Shown: one piece after another, positions 17,010 to 24,932 of the stretch | Layout: every line of letters begins with the position of its first letter | How positions within the stretch are numbered: the stretch's first letter is position 1 | Origin: Robbsia andropogonis | GTDB lineage: Bacteria > Pseudomonadota > Gammaproteobacteria > Burkholderiales > Burkholderiaceae | Direction: 5' to 3' | Assembly (NCBI RefSeq): GCF_000970345.1 | Contig: NZ_LAQU01000009.1 | Location: 1-64,000 of the forward strand | DNA length: 64,000 nucleotides | Program-made: the position numbers and the translations under genes | Notes under the pieces: model-generated | The model's database searches: none | The model's input: only the letters and a program-made list of their open reading frames with translations | What the model was told of the DNA's origin: nothing

Positions 17010-17762
17010 TCAACCGAAGTTGGCGAACTGCTGCTGCACCGCGACCCGATCATGCGCAAGCTGCGCCGCGACATGCCGCGCCATCTCACCGACGTAGACT
17101 TCGTCAACGTGGTTCGTGAGCGCATCGAACACGGCCTTGACCACTTCGCTCACCGCCAGCTTCGGCGGCGGGAAATCTCGACTCATATCGGTGTCTATCG
17201 CTCCCGGCAGCACAGCCATGACCTGCACGCCTCTCGGACCAAGTTCGGCACGTACGCCTTCCGTCATCCTGAGTGCCGCCGCTTTCGCGGCGCAGAGTGA
17301 CGTCATTGACGGCAAGGTCACACGCGCCAAAATAGACAGAATATTGATGATTGCCGCGCCTGTTTCCGTCCCACTCGTCTGCTTGGCCACCTGTGTCAAG
17401 ATTGGCGCAAAACCGCGCGTGAGTTGCAGTGTCCCGAAATAATTGACTTCCATCTCGGCGCGCGCGGCCGCGAGGTCGTCTTGAGCCAAGGCCGGTTGCA
17501 AGCGATTGATACCGGCGTTATTGATCAGCAACGTGACGTCTGTCGCCAACATGGTGGCGGCATTCACTTGCGCGGGCACCGTAATGTCCAGTAGCACCGG
17601 CACGATACGCCGATCTTCCCGCCAGGGTGCGGGTAGCGACGCCAGATCGCGCGCTGCTGCATAGACCTTTCTCGCACCACCCGCGACCAGCGCATCCACG
17701 AAGCCAACCCCAAGGCCGCGATTCGCACCGGTTACAAACGCCACACTGCCTTCAATCCGCAT
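17010..17762 (-). CDS. Short-chain dehydrogenase/reductase-like protein lacking the catalytic Tyr
   Basis: 250 aa from the ATG at 17762, preceded by GGGGGTC; it overlaps the DUF35 gene by 11 bp. The cofactor motif T-G-A-N-R-G-L-G is intact, as are N-N-A-G and the active-site Ser region (N-I-L-S-I-L-A-R). The Y-x3-K motif reads L-C-A-A-K: the catalytic Tyr is Leu156 (codon CTC), with Lys160 retained. It could be a non-catalytic or altered SDR, for example a scaffold or an enzyme using another acid. It belongs to the five-gene CoA-ligase operon. Confidence 0.84.
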   Translation of the reverse strand: MRIEGSVAFVTGANRGLGVGFVDALVAGGARKVYAAARDLASLPAPWREDRRIVPVLLDITVPAQVNAATMLATDVTLLINNAGINRLQPALAQDDLAAARAEMEVNYFGTLQLTRGFAPILTQVAKQTSGTETGAAIINILSILARVTLPSMTSLCAAKAAALRMTEGVRAELGPRGVQVMAVLPGAIDTDMSRDFPPPKLAVSEVVKAVFDALTNHVDEVYVGEMARHVAAQLAHDRVAVQQQFANFG

Positions 17763-18153
17763 TTTGACCCCCTGGTTGACCTGTTCTCGATCGCACGTCA
17801 CTTTCCTTTGCATCAATGGCGATGGCACGGCTGGCATGAATACGCTGCGCGGCGTCCATCGTCAGCAACACGGCGGCACCATTCGGCGCGATTCGATCCG
17901 GCCAGTCTGCAGGTTCAAGCATCGCGATCACAATGGGGCCGTGATCCGTTTCGACGCTCGCAAGATGCACGTCCCCCGCTTCCTTGTCACCTGCGGACAC
18001 GCCTGCTCGCATCCGCACCACGGTACTTTCCATAATCCGTCCGCCCGCGCACCCGAGAACGCGCCACGAACCGCTCCCACACGCTGGGCAAAATATGCGC
18101 GCAGGGAAAAGCGCATGGCCGCAGGCAGTGCAAGAATATACGTGCAATGTCAT
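17752..18153 (-). CDS. Zn-ribbon/OB-fold protein (DUF35, thiolase partner)
   Basis: 133 aa. The N-terminal rubredoxin-like zinc ribbon has C-T-A-C-G-H and C-P-A-C-G-S, and the OB-fold part includes V-E-T-D-H-G-P-I-V-I-A. The ATG at 18153 overlaps the thiolase stop (ATGA), giving tight coupling. DUF35 proteins form obligate complexes with SCP2/Ltp-type thiolases, as in steroid side-chain retro-aldol enzymes, and provide structural or acyl-CoA contacts. That is the expected role here. Confidence 0.87.
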   Translation of the reverse strand: MTLHVYSCTACGHALFPARIFCPACGSGSWRVLGCAGGRIMESTVVRMRAGVSAGDKEAGDVHLASVETDHGPIVIAMLEPADWPDRIAPNGAAVLLTMDAAQRIHASRAIAIDAKESDVRSRTGQPGGQNAD

Positions 18154-19316
18154 TCCATCGATCCCGTAGCACGTGCCAACACTACAGCATTGGCGCACAT
18201 CGCGTAGCGATAGCCCACCATGCCATAGCCGCTGACCACCGCGTATTGCGCGTTGCGCACTTGCCGCGCACTGGCGCTTCCCTGTAATTGCTTGATCGCT
18301 TCAACAAGGCCATGCATGCCACCGGCCGCGCCCGCCTGCCCCACCGACAACTGGCCTCCCGAGGTGTTCACCGGCAATGCGTGCGACGTAACCTTGTCAA
18401 GCAAGGACCGCACGTCACCATCGGGGGCAAAGCCAAGGTCCGTGAGTTGGATCAGTGCCATCACCGGATAGTCGTCATACACCGAGACGAGATCGATCTG
18501 CTCGGGCGTGATCCGTGCCTGACGCCACAAATCGCTGGACAGTGTTGCCAATCCGGTAAGCAAGCCGTCGCCGCCTTGATGATCCGCGTTGTAGCTGCAT
18601 TGGAGCGCTTGGACCTTGACGGCCGTGCCGGATTTCACAAGATCCGCTCGCGCAACGACGATCGCGTTCGCACCACTGACCACGGGCACGCAATCGAAAC
18701 GGCATAACGGGTCCGCGACCATTGGCGCGCTCAGGTAGTCGTCCATCACCAACGGCATTCGGTACACGGCATCCGGATTAAGAATCGCCCACTCGCGCTG
18801 CGCGATACAAATGCGACCGTAGTCCTCACGCGCCAGCCCATGCAATCGCGCGTGACGCTGCGTCAACATCGCGAATAGACTATTCGGGCCACCATTTTCC
18901 AACGGTCGCAGGTAATCCCGTGTCGTAACGTTGTAATGCTCGACCAAACGCTTGAAGTCGGCGGGTGAAAAGGTATCGCCCGACAACAATACGATCACGT
19001 TTGCATCGCCATGCTGCACAGCGCGCATCGCGTGCTGCAGCAGATTGATACCGCTGGCGCCACCGTTGCAGTCATCCATGTTCCATCGAGTACGAATGCC
19101 AAGACGCCATGTCATGTCGATTGCGTGATCGGGCGCCAACGTAAACGAAGATACGCCAAGGCCGTCCACATCGTCTGCGCTGAAACCGGACTGCGAAAGG
19201 GCCATGGAAAATGCAGCCGCCAGCAGTGCTGCCGTTGTCATGTCGTCACGCTTGCGCCGATAGGGTACTTCAACCGCTGCGGCGATTCGCGCTCCATCGA
19301 AATCACAGGGGTGCAT
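18150..19316 (-). CDS. Thiolase-like lipid-transfer protein (SCP2/Ltp type)
   Basis: 388 aa. Thiolase fold with the N-terminal Cys83 in D-D-C-N-G-G-A-S-G. The usual His motif (S-G-G-x-x-S-x-G-H-P) reads S-G-G-Q-L-S-V-G-Q-A-G-A-A-G-G, with Gln for His. The C-terminal Cys motif is replaced by S-G-Y-G-M-V-G-Y. This pattern fits Ltp-type retro-aldolases better than a true beta-ketothiolase. GGAG precedes the ATG. It lies 65 bp behind the CoA ligase gene and is coupled to DUF35. A role in cleaving a side chain of a CoA-activated substrate is inferred. Confidence 0.82.
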   Translation of the reverse strand: MHPCDFDGARIAAAVEVPYRRKRDDMTTAALLAAAFSMALSQSGFSADDVDGLGVSSFTLAPDHAIDMTWRLGIRTRWNMDDCNGGASGINLLQHAMRAVQHGDANVIVLLSGDTFSPADFKRLVEHYNVTTRDYLRPLENGGPNSLFAMLTQRHARLHGLAREDYGRICIAQREWAILNPDAVYRMPLVMDDYLSAPMVADPLCRFDCVPVVSGANAIVVARADLVKSGTAVKVQALQCSYNADHQGGDGLLTGLATLSSDLWRQARITPEQIDLVSVYDDYPVMALIQLTDLGFAPDGDVRSLLDKVTSHALPVNTSGGQLSVGQAGAAGGMHGLVEAIKQLQGSASARQVRNAQYAVVSGYGMVGYRYAMCANAVVLARATGSME

Positions 19317-19381
19317 GCATTCGCTCCACGATACCTGCCATCATCGCCTTCATTTCGATAAAAGTGTAAGCCGCGTTTCCG

Positions 19382-21082
19382 TCAGGTGCGCTTGATACGG
19401 TACCCGGACGTTTCCACATCCCATGTTGTCGCGGTCACCCCGCGCTCACGCAGCTTGTACTTCTGTATCTTGCCATTTTCCGTCTTCGGCAATTCGTCCA
19501 TAAACGCGATAAAGCGCGGCACTGCGAAATACGGCATGCGCGGCTCGCAATACTGGACCAGCTCCAGCGGCTTGAGTGCAGCATGCTCGCGCAGCACGAC
19601 AGCGGCCATCACCTCGTCTTCCGCGAGTTCCGATTGCACGGCAAAGACAGCGACCAATGCGATCGCGGGATGACTGAGCAACACCTGTTCTACTTCGAAC
19701 GAAGAGATATTTTCACCCCGGCGACGAATCGCATCTTTCAAGCGATCAACAAACCGGAAATAACCGTCAGACTCTCGCACGACCCGGTCACCGGTATGGA
19801 ACCACAAGTTGCGCCACGCTTCCACGGTTTTTTCCGGCATCCCGAAATACCCGCTCGCGAAAGCAAAGGGCTGCTTCGCACGCAAAACTAATTCTCCGGC
19901 CTCGCCATCGGCAACGGGTTCGTCGCATGCATCGACTACCTGCGCTTCGAATGCGTCCGCCAGCCGCCCCATGTAGCCGGCGCGCTGCGTCGCCAGCGCA
20001 CCACCGATAACCGCGTTGGTCTCCGTCGAGCCATAGATATCGATTAGACCTATACCCGTACGGCCCGTGAATATTGCGTGGAATTGCGCCGGCACGCCGG
20101 GCGCCAATGCCACCCTTACCCGATGCTCCCGCTCCCGTGATGCCTCGGGCAGCCGCAATAGGATCGGCACCATCGCGCCTAGAACATAGGTGACGGTTGC
20201 ACGCGTTTCGATCAGCGCGTCGTAAAAGCGACTCGCGGAGAAACGCTTATCGACGATAAGCGTCGCATCGAACAGCAAGGCCTGAAAAAAAGCATTCAGC
20301 GCATTCGTGTGAAACAAAGGCAAGCACGTATAAAGCACATCGCCAGAACGCAATGCCAGATCACCACCGGTATGCGTACCCCACCAATAAAATTGTGCGT
20401 GCGAACACATCACGCCCTTCGACAACCCCGATGTGCCGGACGTATAGAGAATTACGAAGAGGTCACCGTCCGCCAACGTCGCTGGGCATATCGGATCGGT
20501 TGCCGCCGGCATCGGAATGGTCTCGATGGAGAACACCTTTGCGCCACCGAGCGGTTCATTGACCGCGTCGTCGATAAGCCAAATCGACCGCAATGAGCAA
20601 GCACCCTCACCTAGCATATGCACGGCGGACACCAGGCTAGATTCGGTAACCAGCAAGCGCGCGCCCGAATTGCCGAGAATATGCTGCAACTGCGCGCCAC
20701 GCGATGCAGTATTGATCGGTACCGCCACGGCGCCCAACCAGCCGCAAGCCAGGACGATTTCAAGAAATTCGAACCGATTCGAACACAGCACGGCAACTCG
20801 GTCACCACGGGTAACACCGTGCGCCTGCAGCGCGCCTGCACGTCTCGCGACCGCTTCGCGCAGCATCGATGCGGACCAGGTATCGGTCCGATCCGAAAAT
20901 AGCGCACCCTCTGCACCACGCGCACACCGAGCCGCCAACAGCGCTGGCACTGTGCGCATCGACGCGTTACGGCACGTTGGTTGAGCATCGCCTGTGAAGG
21001 TTTCCGCAGCGTGCGTCGTGCCGACCAAATCGTTCCGCTGAGACGCACGTGCTGACAGCGACGATGGCGCTGGGATCTGCAT
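19382..21082 (-). CDS. AMP-dependent acyl-CoA synthetase/ligase
   Basis: 566 aa of the ANL superfamily, closest in appearance to CaiC-type ligases. The phosphate loop is Y-T-S-G-T-S-G-L-S-K-G, followed by Y-G-S-T-E, W-F-H-T-G-D-R, and the hinge D-R-L-K-D-A-I-R-R-R-G-E-N-I-S. The catalytic Lys lies in P-K-T-E-N-G-K-I-Q-K. The first 42 residues before M-R-T-V-P are unusual, and a later start is possible. It is the first gene of the minus-strand operon and divergent from a LysR gene. It activates a carboxylic acid substrate; the acid is unknown. Confidence 0.88.
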   Translation of the reverse strand: MQIPAPSSLSARASQRNDLVGTTHAAETFTGDAQPTCRNASMRTVPALLAARCARGAEGALFSDRTDTWSASMLREAVARRAGALQAHGVTRGDRVAVLCSNRFEFLEIVLACGWLGAVAVPINTASRGAQLQHILGNSGARLLVTESSLVSAVHMLGEGACSLRSIWLIDDAVNEPLGGAKVFSIETIPMPAATDPICPATLADGDLFVILYTSGTSGLSKGVMCSHAQFYWWGTHTGGDLALRSGDVLYTCLPLFHTNALNAFFQALLFDATLIVDKRFSASRFYDALIETRATVTYVLGAMVPILLRLPEASREREHRVRVALAPGVPAQFHAIFTGRTGIGLIDIYGSTETNAVIGGALATQRAGYMGRLADAFEAQVVDACDEPVADGEAGELVLRAKQPFAFASGYFGMPEKTVEAWRNLWFHTGDRVVRESDGYFRFVDRLKDAIRRRGENISSFEVEQVLLSHPAIALVAVFAVQSELAEDEVMAAVVLREHAALKPLELVQYCEPRMPYFAVPRFIAFMDELPKTENGKIQKYKLRERGVTATTWDVETSGYRIKRT

Positions 21083-21108
21083 ACTTCCGGACTCCGGTGA
21101 TGAAGGTA

Positions 21109-21144
21109 TTGACCGAGTCTAGAGTCGAGATCAATATCGGTCAA
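21109..21144. promoter_or_regulatory. Inverted repeat, candidate LysR binding site
   Basis: TTGACCGA and TCGGTCAA form a perfect 8-bp inverted repeat with 20 bases between, in the 84-bp divergent promoter between the CoA-ligase operon and the LysR gene. Position and symmetry fit a LysR-type regulator site. Confidence 0.6.
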
Positions 21145-21166
21145 ATTCATCTTAAATATCCAGCCC

Positions 21167-22107
21167 ATGAACCCCACTGATTTCCAGCGGGTCGATCTGA
21201 ACCTGTTGCGCGTGTTCCATATGATTCTCGACGAGCGGAGCCTGACACGCGCTGGACAGCGTCTGGGACTGACACAGCCTGCCGTCAGTTATGCGTTGGG
21301 GCGATTGCGCGCTTTGTTCGAAGACCCTTTGTTCGTACGCACGACCGATGGCATGATGCCGACGCCCGCGGCCGAGAGGCTTGCACTTCCCCTGGGCCGC
21401 GCAATGGCTGCGATTGGCGAAACATTACGAGATGCTGAGCCCTTCGACCCGCTTACCAGTACGCGCGAATTCCGGCTCACGCTGTCCGATGTGGGTGAGC
21501 AAGTATTCCTGCCACCGGTATGTGAAGCCCTGCAGCAAGCCGCACCGCATGTTCGCCTCGCCGCCGACCCGGTTCCGCTCGCCGAAATAGAAAGCAGGCT
21601 ACGCCTCGGGCAACTCGACTTCGCCATTGGCAACCTGACGGCATTAAGACGCGTGACCCGCCACGCCGCACTCTTCAACGAGGAATGGGCCTGCATGACA
21701 CGCAAACGCGCGGGTCTCCCGGCGCGCACCTTGTCTCGCAACCAGTTCCTCGAATTGCAGCATGTTGCGGTGTCGTCGACCGATAGCAGCCACCTCGCAA
21801 TCGACGAGGCCCTGCGCGAGCGTAACCTGCATCGACGAATCGCCATGCGCGTGCAACACTTCACCGTCATTCCGCAAATCCTGTTACGGACCGATTGGAT
21901 GGTCACCATACCGCGCGGCGTCGCGAACGTGTTCAACGCCACCGGCCAGTTCGCGATTTTTCACTACCGGTGGTGCTTCCAAAATTTGAATCGACGGTGC
22001 ACTGGCATGAAGTATATGAACACGATATCGGGCATCAGTGGTTCCGGACACTGTTGATCGACACGCTGACACACGCCCGCCTTTTCGCCAGCAGCGCACG
22101 AAAATGA
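21167..22107 (+). pseudogene. LysR-family regulator with a -1 frameshift near the C-terminus
   Basis: The first 264 codons read through a normal LysR protein: D-L-N-L-L-R-V-F-H-M-I, the helix-turn-helix S-L-T-R-A-G-Q-R-L-G-L-T-Q-P-A-V-S-Y-A-L-G-R-L-R, then an effector domain. After G-Q-F-A-I-F the frame is lost at a run of five T (21956-21960). Adding one T joins it to the frame reading S-L-P-V-V-L-P-K-F-E-S-T-V-H-W-H-E, then W-F-R-T-L-L, ending at 22107. That is the expected C-terminus for this LysR subgroup, as in the protein encoded at 51380-52369. The DNA-binding part is intact, so a truncated protein might still bind DNA. Confidence 0.85.
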
Positions 22108-22274
22108 TGCCGCTATGCAGATTTTGGGAGATAGCCTATACCGGAAACTCCGACGACCACCGATCATCAGCCTCATTGATGGCCGCGGCAATTTTGATGG
22201 ATTTGACGCTGGCGCGAGTGCCCCCTATCGTGAGCGCGTCGAGCCATGCCGAATCAGCCATCGTGAGGAACGTT

Positions 22275-22862
22275 ATGTCAGCCCCGCAAGCAAGCGTCGC
22301 CGGAGCAGCGGATTACGCTGCGCTCGTCCGCCGTGTGGAAGCCCTGGAAGCCGAATCCGACATTCGGAAAATTCAGGCCCGGTATATGTTCTTGTGCGAC
22401 ACGCCGCTCCCTGAATACGCTGTCGAGAACGATATGGCGCGCATCGACCTCATCTTGCAACTGTATACAGAAGATGCGGTTTGGGAAGGCGTGGGCGAGT
22501 ATTATGACAACCAATTCGGGCGAGCGGTTGGCAAAGCGGCAATCCGTTCGCATTTCGAGGCGTTCTGGGGGCAGAAAAAAGATCCGGCGCTGATCCTCAA
22601 TTGCCATTACCTGACATCGGAACAAATCCACGTTCACGCGGATGGACTGACCGCGGACGGTCAATGGGTGCATATGCAACCGTGGTTATTCTCGGACGGC
22701 AAGGCGCTGCTGCGGTCGTCGCGACTGAACAATCTATTCCGCAAAGAAACAGACGGCCATTGGCGGATCACGCGAACCCGTACAGAAAATGTCTTTGTCG
22801 CCCCCCTGTCGCCTACATGGGCGTCTGATTACCCCTCCCAATCAATATTGATGAAACCGTGA
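22275..22862 (+). CDS. SnoaL-like (NTF2-fold) protein
   Basis: 195 aa from the ATG at 22275 with GAGGAA four bases upstream. Residues about 20-150 resemble the SnoaL-4 / bile-acid 7-alpha-dehydratase-like group: I-R-K-I-Q-A-R-Y-M-F-L-C-D, Y-T-E-D-A-V-W-E-G-V-G-E-Y, and a C-terminal W-R-I-T-R-T-R-T-E-N-V strand. Such small single-domain proteins can be dehydratases, isomerases or binding proteins. Its stop overlaps the GTG start of the PanE-like gene, so the two are coupled. The substrate is unknown. Confidence 0.75.
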   Translation: MSAPQASVAGAADYAALVRRVEALEAESDIRKIQARYMFLCDTPLPEYAVENDMARIDLILQLYTEDAVWEGVGEYYDNQFGRAVGKAAIRSHFEAFWGQKKDPALILNCHYLTSEQIHVHADGLTADGQWVHMQPWLFSDGKALLRSSRLNNLFRKETDGHWRITRTRTENVFVAPLSPTWASDYPSQSILMKP

Positions 22863-23806
22863 AAATCCTCATCATTGGTGCCGGCGCGCTCGGCGGCTAT
22901 TTCGGTGCCCGCCTTGCGGCGGTGGGCCAGGATGTCACCTTCTTGTTACGTCCGCGTCGCGCGCAACAGATCGCCGAAGGCGGCCTGGTCATACAGAGCC
23001 CCACGTTTGGCAACACCGTCATCGCCGCGCCGCAGGTGACGCGTCGTGAAGCATTGCTCGCAACACCTACGCATTACGATGCCATCCTGGTCGGCTGCAA
23101 GGCCTATGATCTCGATGACACGATGGATGCGTTTGCGCCGGCCGTTGGCCCGCACACCATGATCGTCCCCTTGCTGAATGGCATGACGCACCTGGATCGT
23201 CTGTCATCCCGTTTCGATCCGAAGAACGTCCTCGGCGGCTTCTGCCTAATTTCCGCCGCGCTTGACGACGCAGGCCGGGTGCAGCATTTGAACGACACGC
23301 ATCAGCTTTACTTTGGTGAACGCGACGGCACGTTGTCGGAACGGGTATTACGATTGCAAGCCTGCTTCGAAGGCGCCCTCTGCGACGCGATCGCCAGCCC
23401 GCGGATCATGGCGCAAATGTGGGAAAAATGGATCCAGATTGCCACCGCTGCCGGCATGACCTGCCTGATGCGCGGCGCAATCGGTACGATCAACTCCGTC
23501 GGTGGCACGGCTTTCGCGAACGCCTTGTTCGATGAATGCGCGGCTATCGCGGCCCATGCAGGGTATCCGCTAGGCACGCAAACCGCAGCGCGTATCCGTT
23601 CGGTGGTGACCAGCGATACCTCGCCTGTCACCGCGTCGATGATGAAGGATCTGGAACGCGGGGCGCGCGTGGAAGCGGATCATCTCATCGGCGCCTTGAT
23701 CCGTGCGCGGGATGCCCATACACCGCCCACCGCCCGATGCGCACCGCTCCTGCTGGATCTGGTGATGCTGCACCTACGCACCTACGAGCACCGCGCGCAA
23801 TCCTGA
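22859..23806 (+). CDS. Ketopantoate reductase-like (ApbA/PanE family) oxidoreductase
   Basis: 315 aa with a GTG start overlapping the previous stop. The N-terminal Rossmann motif is I-I-G-A-G-A-L-G-G-Y-F-G-A-R-L-A. The conserved Lys sits in V-G-C-K-A-Y, N-G-M lies near residue 108, and the C-terminal domain has W-E-K-W and the E-A-D-H-L-I-G-A-L segment typical of PanE C-domains. Housekeeping panE is unlikely in this context. Paralogues like this commonly act on 2-keto acids in catabolic clusters. A second PanE-like gene lies at the right end of the window. Confidence 0.87.
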   Translation: MKILIIGAGALGGYFGARLAAVGQDVTFLLRPRRAQQIAEGGLVIQSPTFGNTVIAAPQVTRREALLATPTHYDAILVGCKAYDLDDTMDAFAPAVGPHTMIVPLLNGMTHLDRLSSRFDPKNVLGGFCLISAALDDAGRVQHLNDTHQLYFGERDGTLSERVLRLQACFEGALCDAIASPRIMAQMWEKWIQIATAAGMTCLMRGAIGTINSVGGTAFANALFDECAAIAAHAGYPLGTQTAARIRSVVTSDTSPVTASMMKDLERGARVEADHLIGALIRARDAHTPPTARCAPLLLDLVMLHLRTYEHRAQS

Positions 23807-23809
23807 GTA

Positions 23810-24748
23810 TTACGTTATGGACGCCTCGCCGTCCCCAACGACATCGGCTTGCCGCAAATCCGAAATCAACCATTCGAGACAAGCGGAGGCCATGCCCGAC
23901 AGCGTACGCCCAGCAAGGGTTTGCACTTGCAAACGCCGTTGCTGCAGTAGCGGATTATCAAATCGGATCGCGATCAGGTCGTCCTGCGCCATTCGATTCG
24001 CGACCGACACATAGCCCGACGGCATGACCGCGCCATCCATCGTTTTGACAAACTGGTAAAGCGCGGCGGCGTACTGGCTTGTCACGGCCGGGACAATATC
24101 GACGCCTTCGACATTGCACGCGATGTCGAACAGTTGCTGATTCGTCGTAACGCGCTGCTGCACCAGAATGGGATAAGGCAACAGGTCCGCGATCCGCACC
24201 GACCGCCGCGTCGCGAGCGGGTGCCGCGTCCGCATTAACGCCATCACCGGGGCCGACATCGTCCACCGTACCCGAATACCGGGTTCCGGCTTCATGCTAA
24301 ACGTCAACGCGATCTGCGCTTCGCCACTGAGAAGTTTTTGCGTGGCAACATGGGACGGGACGACGTCCATCAGGACGCTGCATTCCGGATAAGCATTGCG
24401 AAACCGGCTCAAGGAGTTCGGCAAGAAATCAAACGCGAATCCTTCGGTGCAAGCGATGCGGATACGGCGCTCCTGTTGCGCCGTGTCACGGCGGATATCC
24501 TGTTCCAATGCCTCGGCATCGGCAATCGAGCGACGGGCATGCCGATACAACATCTCACCGGCGTGTGACAGCTTCATCCCGCGCGCGTGACGCTCAAACA
24601 ACGGCACGCCGAGGTCGCCCTCCAATTTGGCAATATGTCGGCTCAAGGCGGAAACCGTCATGCCGAGCTTTTCCGTCGATGCCGTCAGCGAGCCACACTG
24701 AGCAACAACGGAGAAGTAGTACAACGACGGCTCCAGCAATGCACGCAT
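23810..24748 (-). CDS. LysR-family transcriptional regulator
   Basis: 312 aa from the ATG at 24748 with a GAGGGTG element upstream; an in-frame TTG at 24784 is less likely. The N-terminal helix-turn-helix is G-S-L-T-A-S-T-E-K-L-G-M-T-V-S-A-L-S-R-H-I-A-K-L-E, followed by a long periplasmic-binding-like effector domain. It is divergent from the M20 peptidase / MFS / aminotransferase genes, so it probably controls that group. Its 3' end converges on the PanE-like gene, 3 bp away. Confidence 0.88.
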   Translation of the reverse strand: MRALLEPSLYYFSVVAQCGSLTASTEKLGMTVSALSRHIAKLEGDLGVPLFERHARGMKLSHAGEMLYRHARRSIADAEALEQDIRRDTAQQERRIRIACTEGFAFDFLPNSLSRFRNAYPECSVLMDVVPSHVATQKLLSGEAQIALTFSMKPEPGIRVRWTMSAPVMALMRTRHPLATRRSVRIADLLPYPILVQQRVTTNQQLFDIACNVEGVDIVPAVTSQYAAALYQFVKTMDGAVMPSGYVSVANRMAQDDLIAIRFDNPLLQQRRLQVQTLAGRTLSGMASACLEWLISDLRQADVVGDGEASIT

Positions 24749-24781
24749 CGGTGGTTCACCCTCAGAGGTTTGCGTTTTTTT

Positions 24782-24794
24782 CAAGGTTACCTTG
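24782..24794. promoter_or_regulatory. Short inverted repeat in a divergent LysR promoter
   Basis: CAAGGT and ACCTTG flank a single T, forming a near-perfect palindrome 34 bp upstream of the LysR start, in the divergent region before the M20 peptidase gene. Candidate operator only. Confidence 0.42.
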
Positions 24795-24932
24795 TTTGAT
24801 TGCGAATTCCAAAACTATTTCGGTTGACTACTATCCTTGTTACCGACTGTTCCGAATGCGCCACGCTTTACCTTACGGCGCTTATCGCAGCCTACGCCGC
24901 ATACCGCATCATCGACTTCTTGCCTTATCGCC

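Noticed and set aside
22859-23806. Housekeeping panE (pantothenate biosynthesis)
   Set aside because: Translationally coupled to a SnoaL-like gene in a catabolic setting, with a second PanE-like copy in the window, so a specialised role is more likely.
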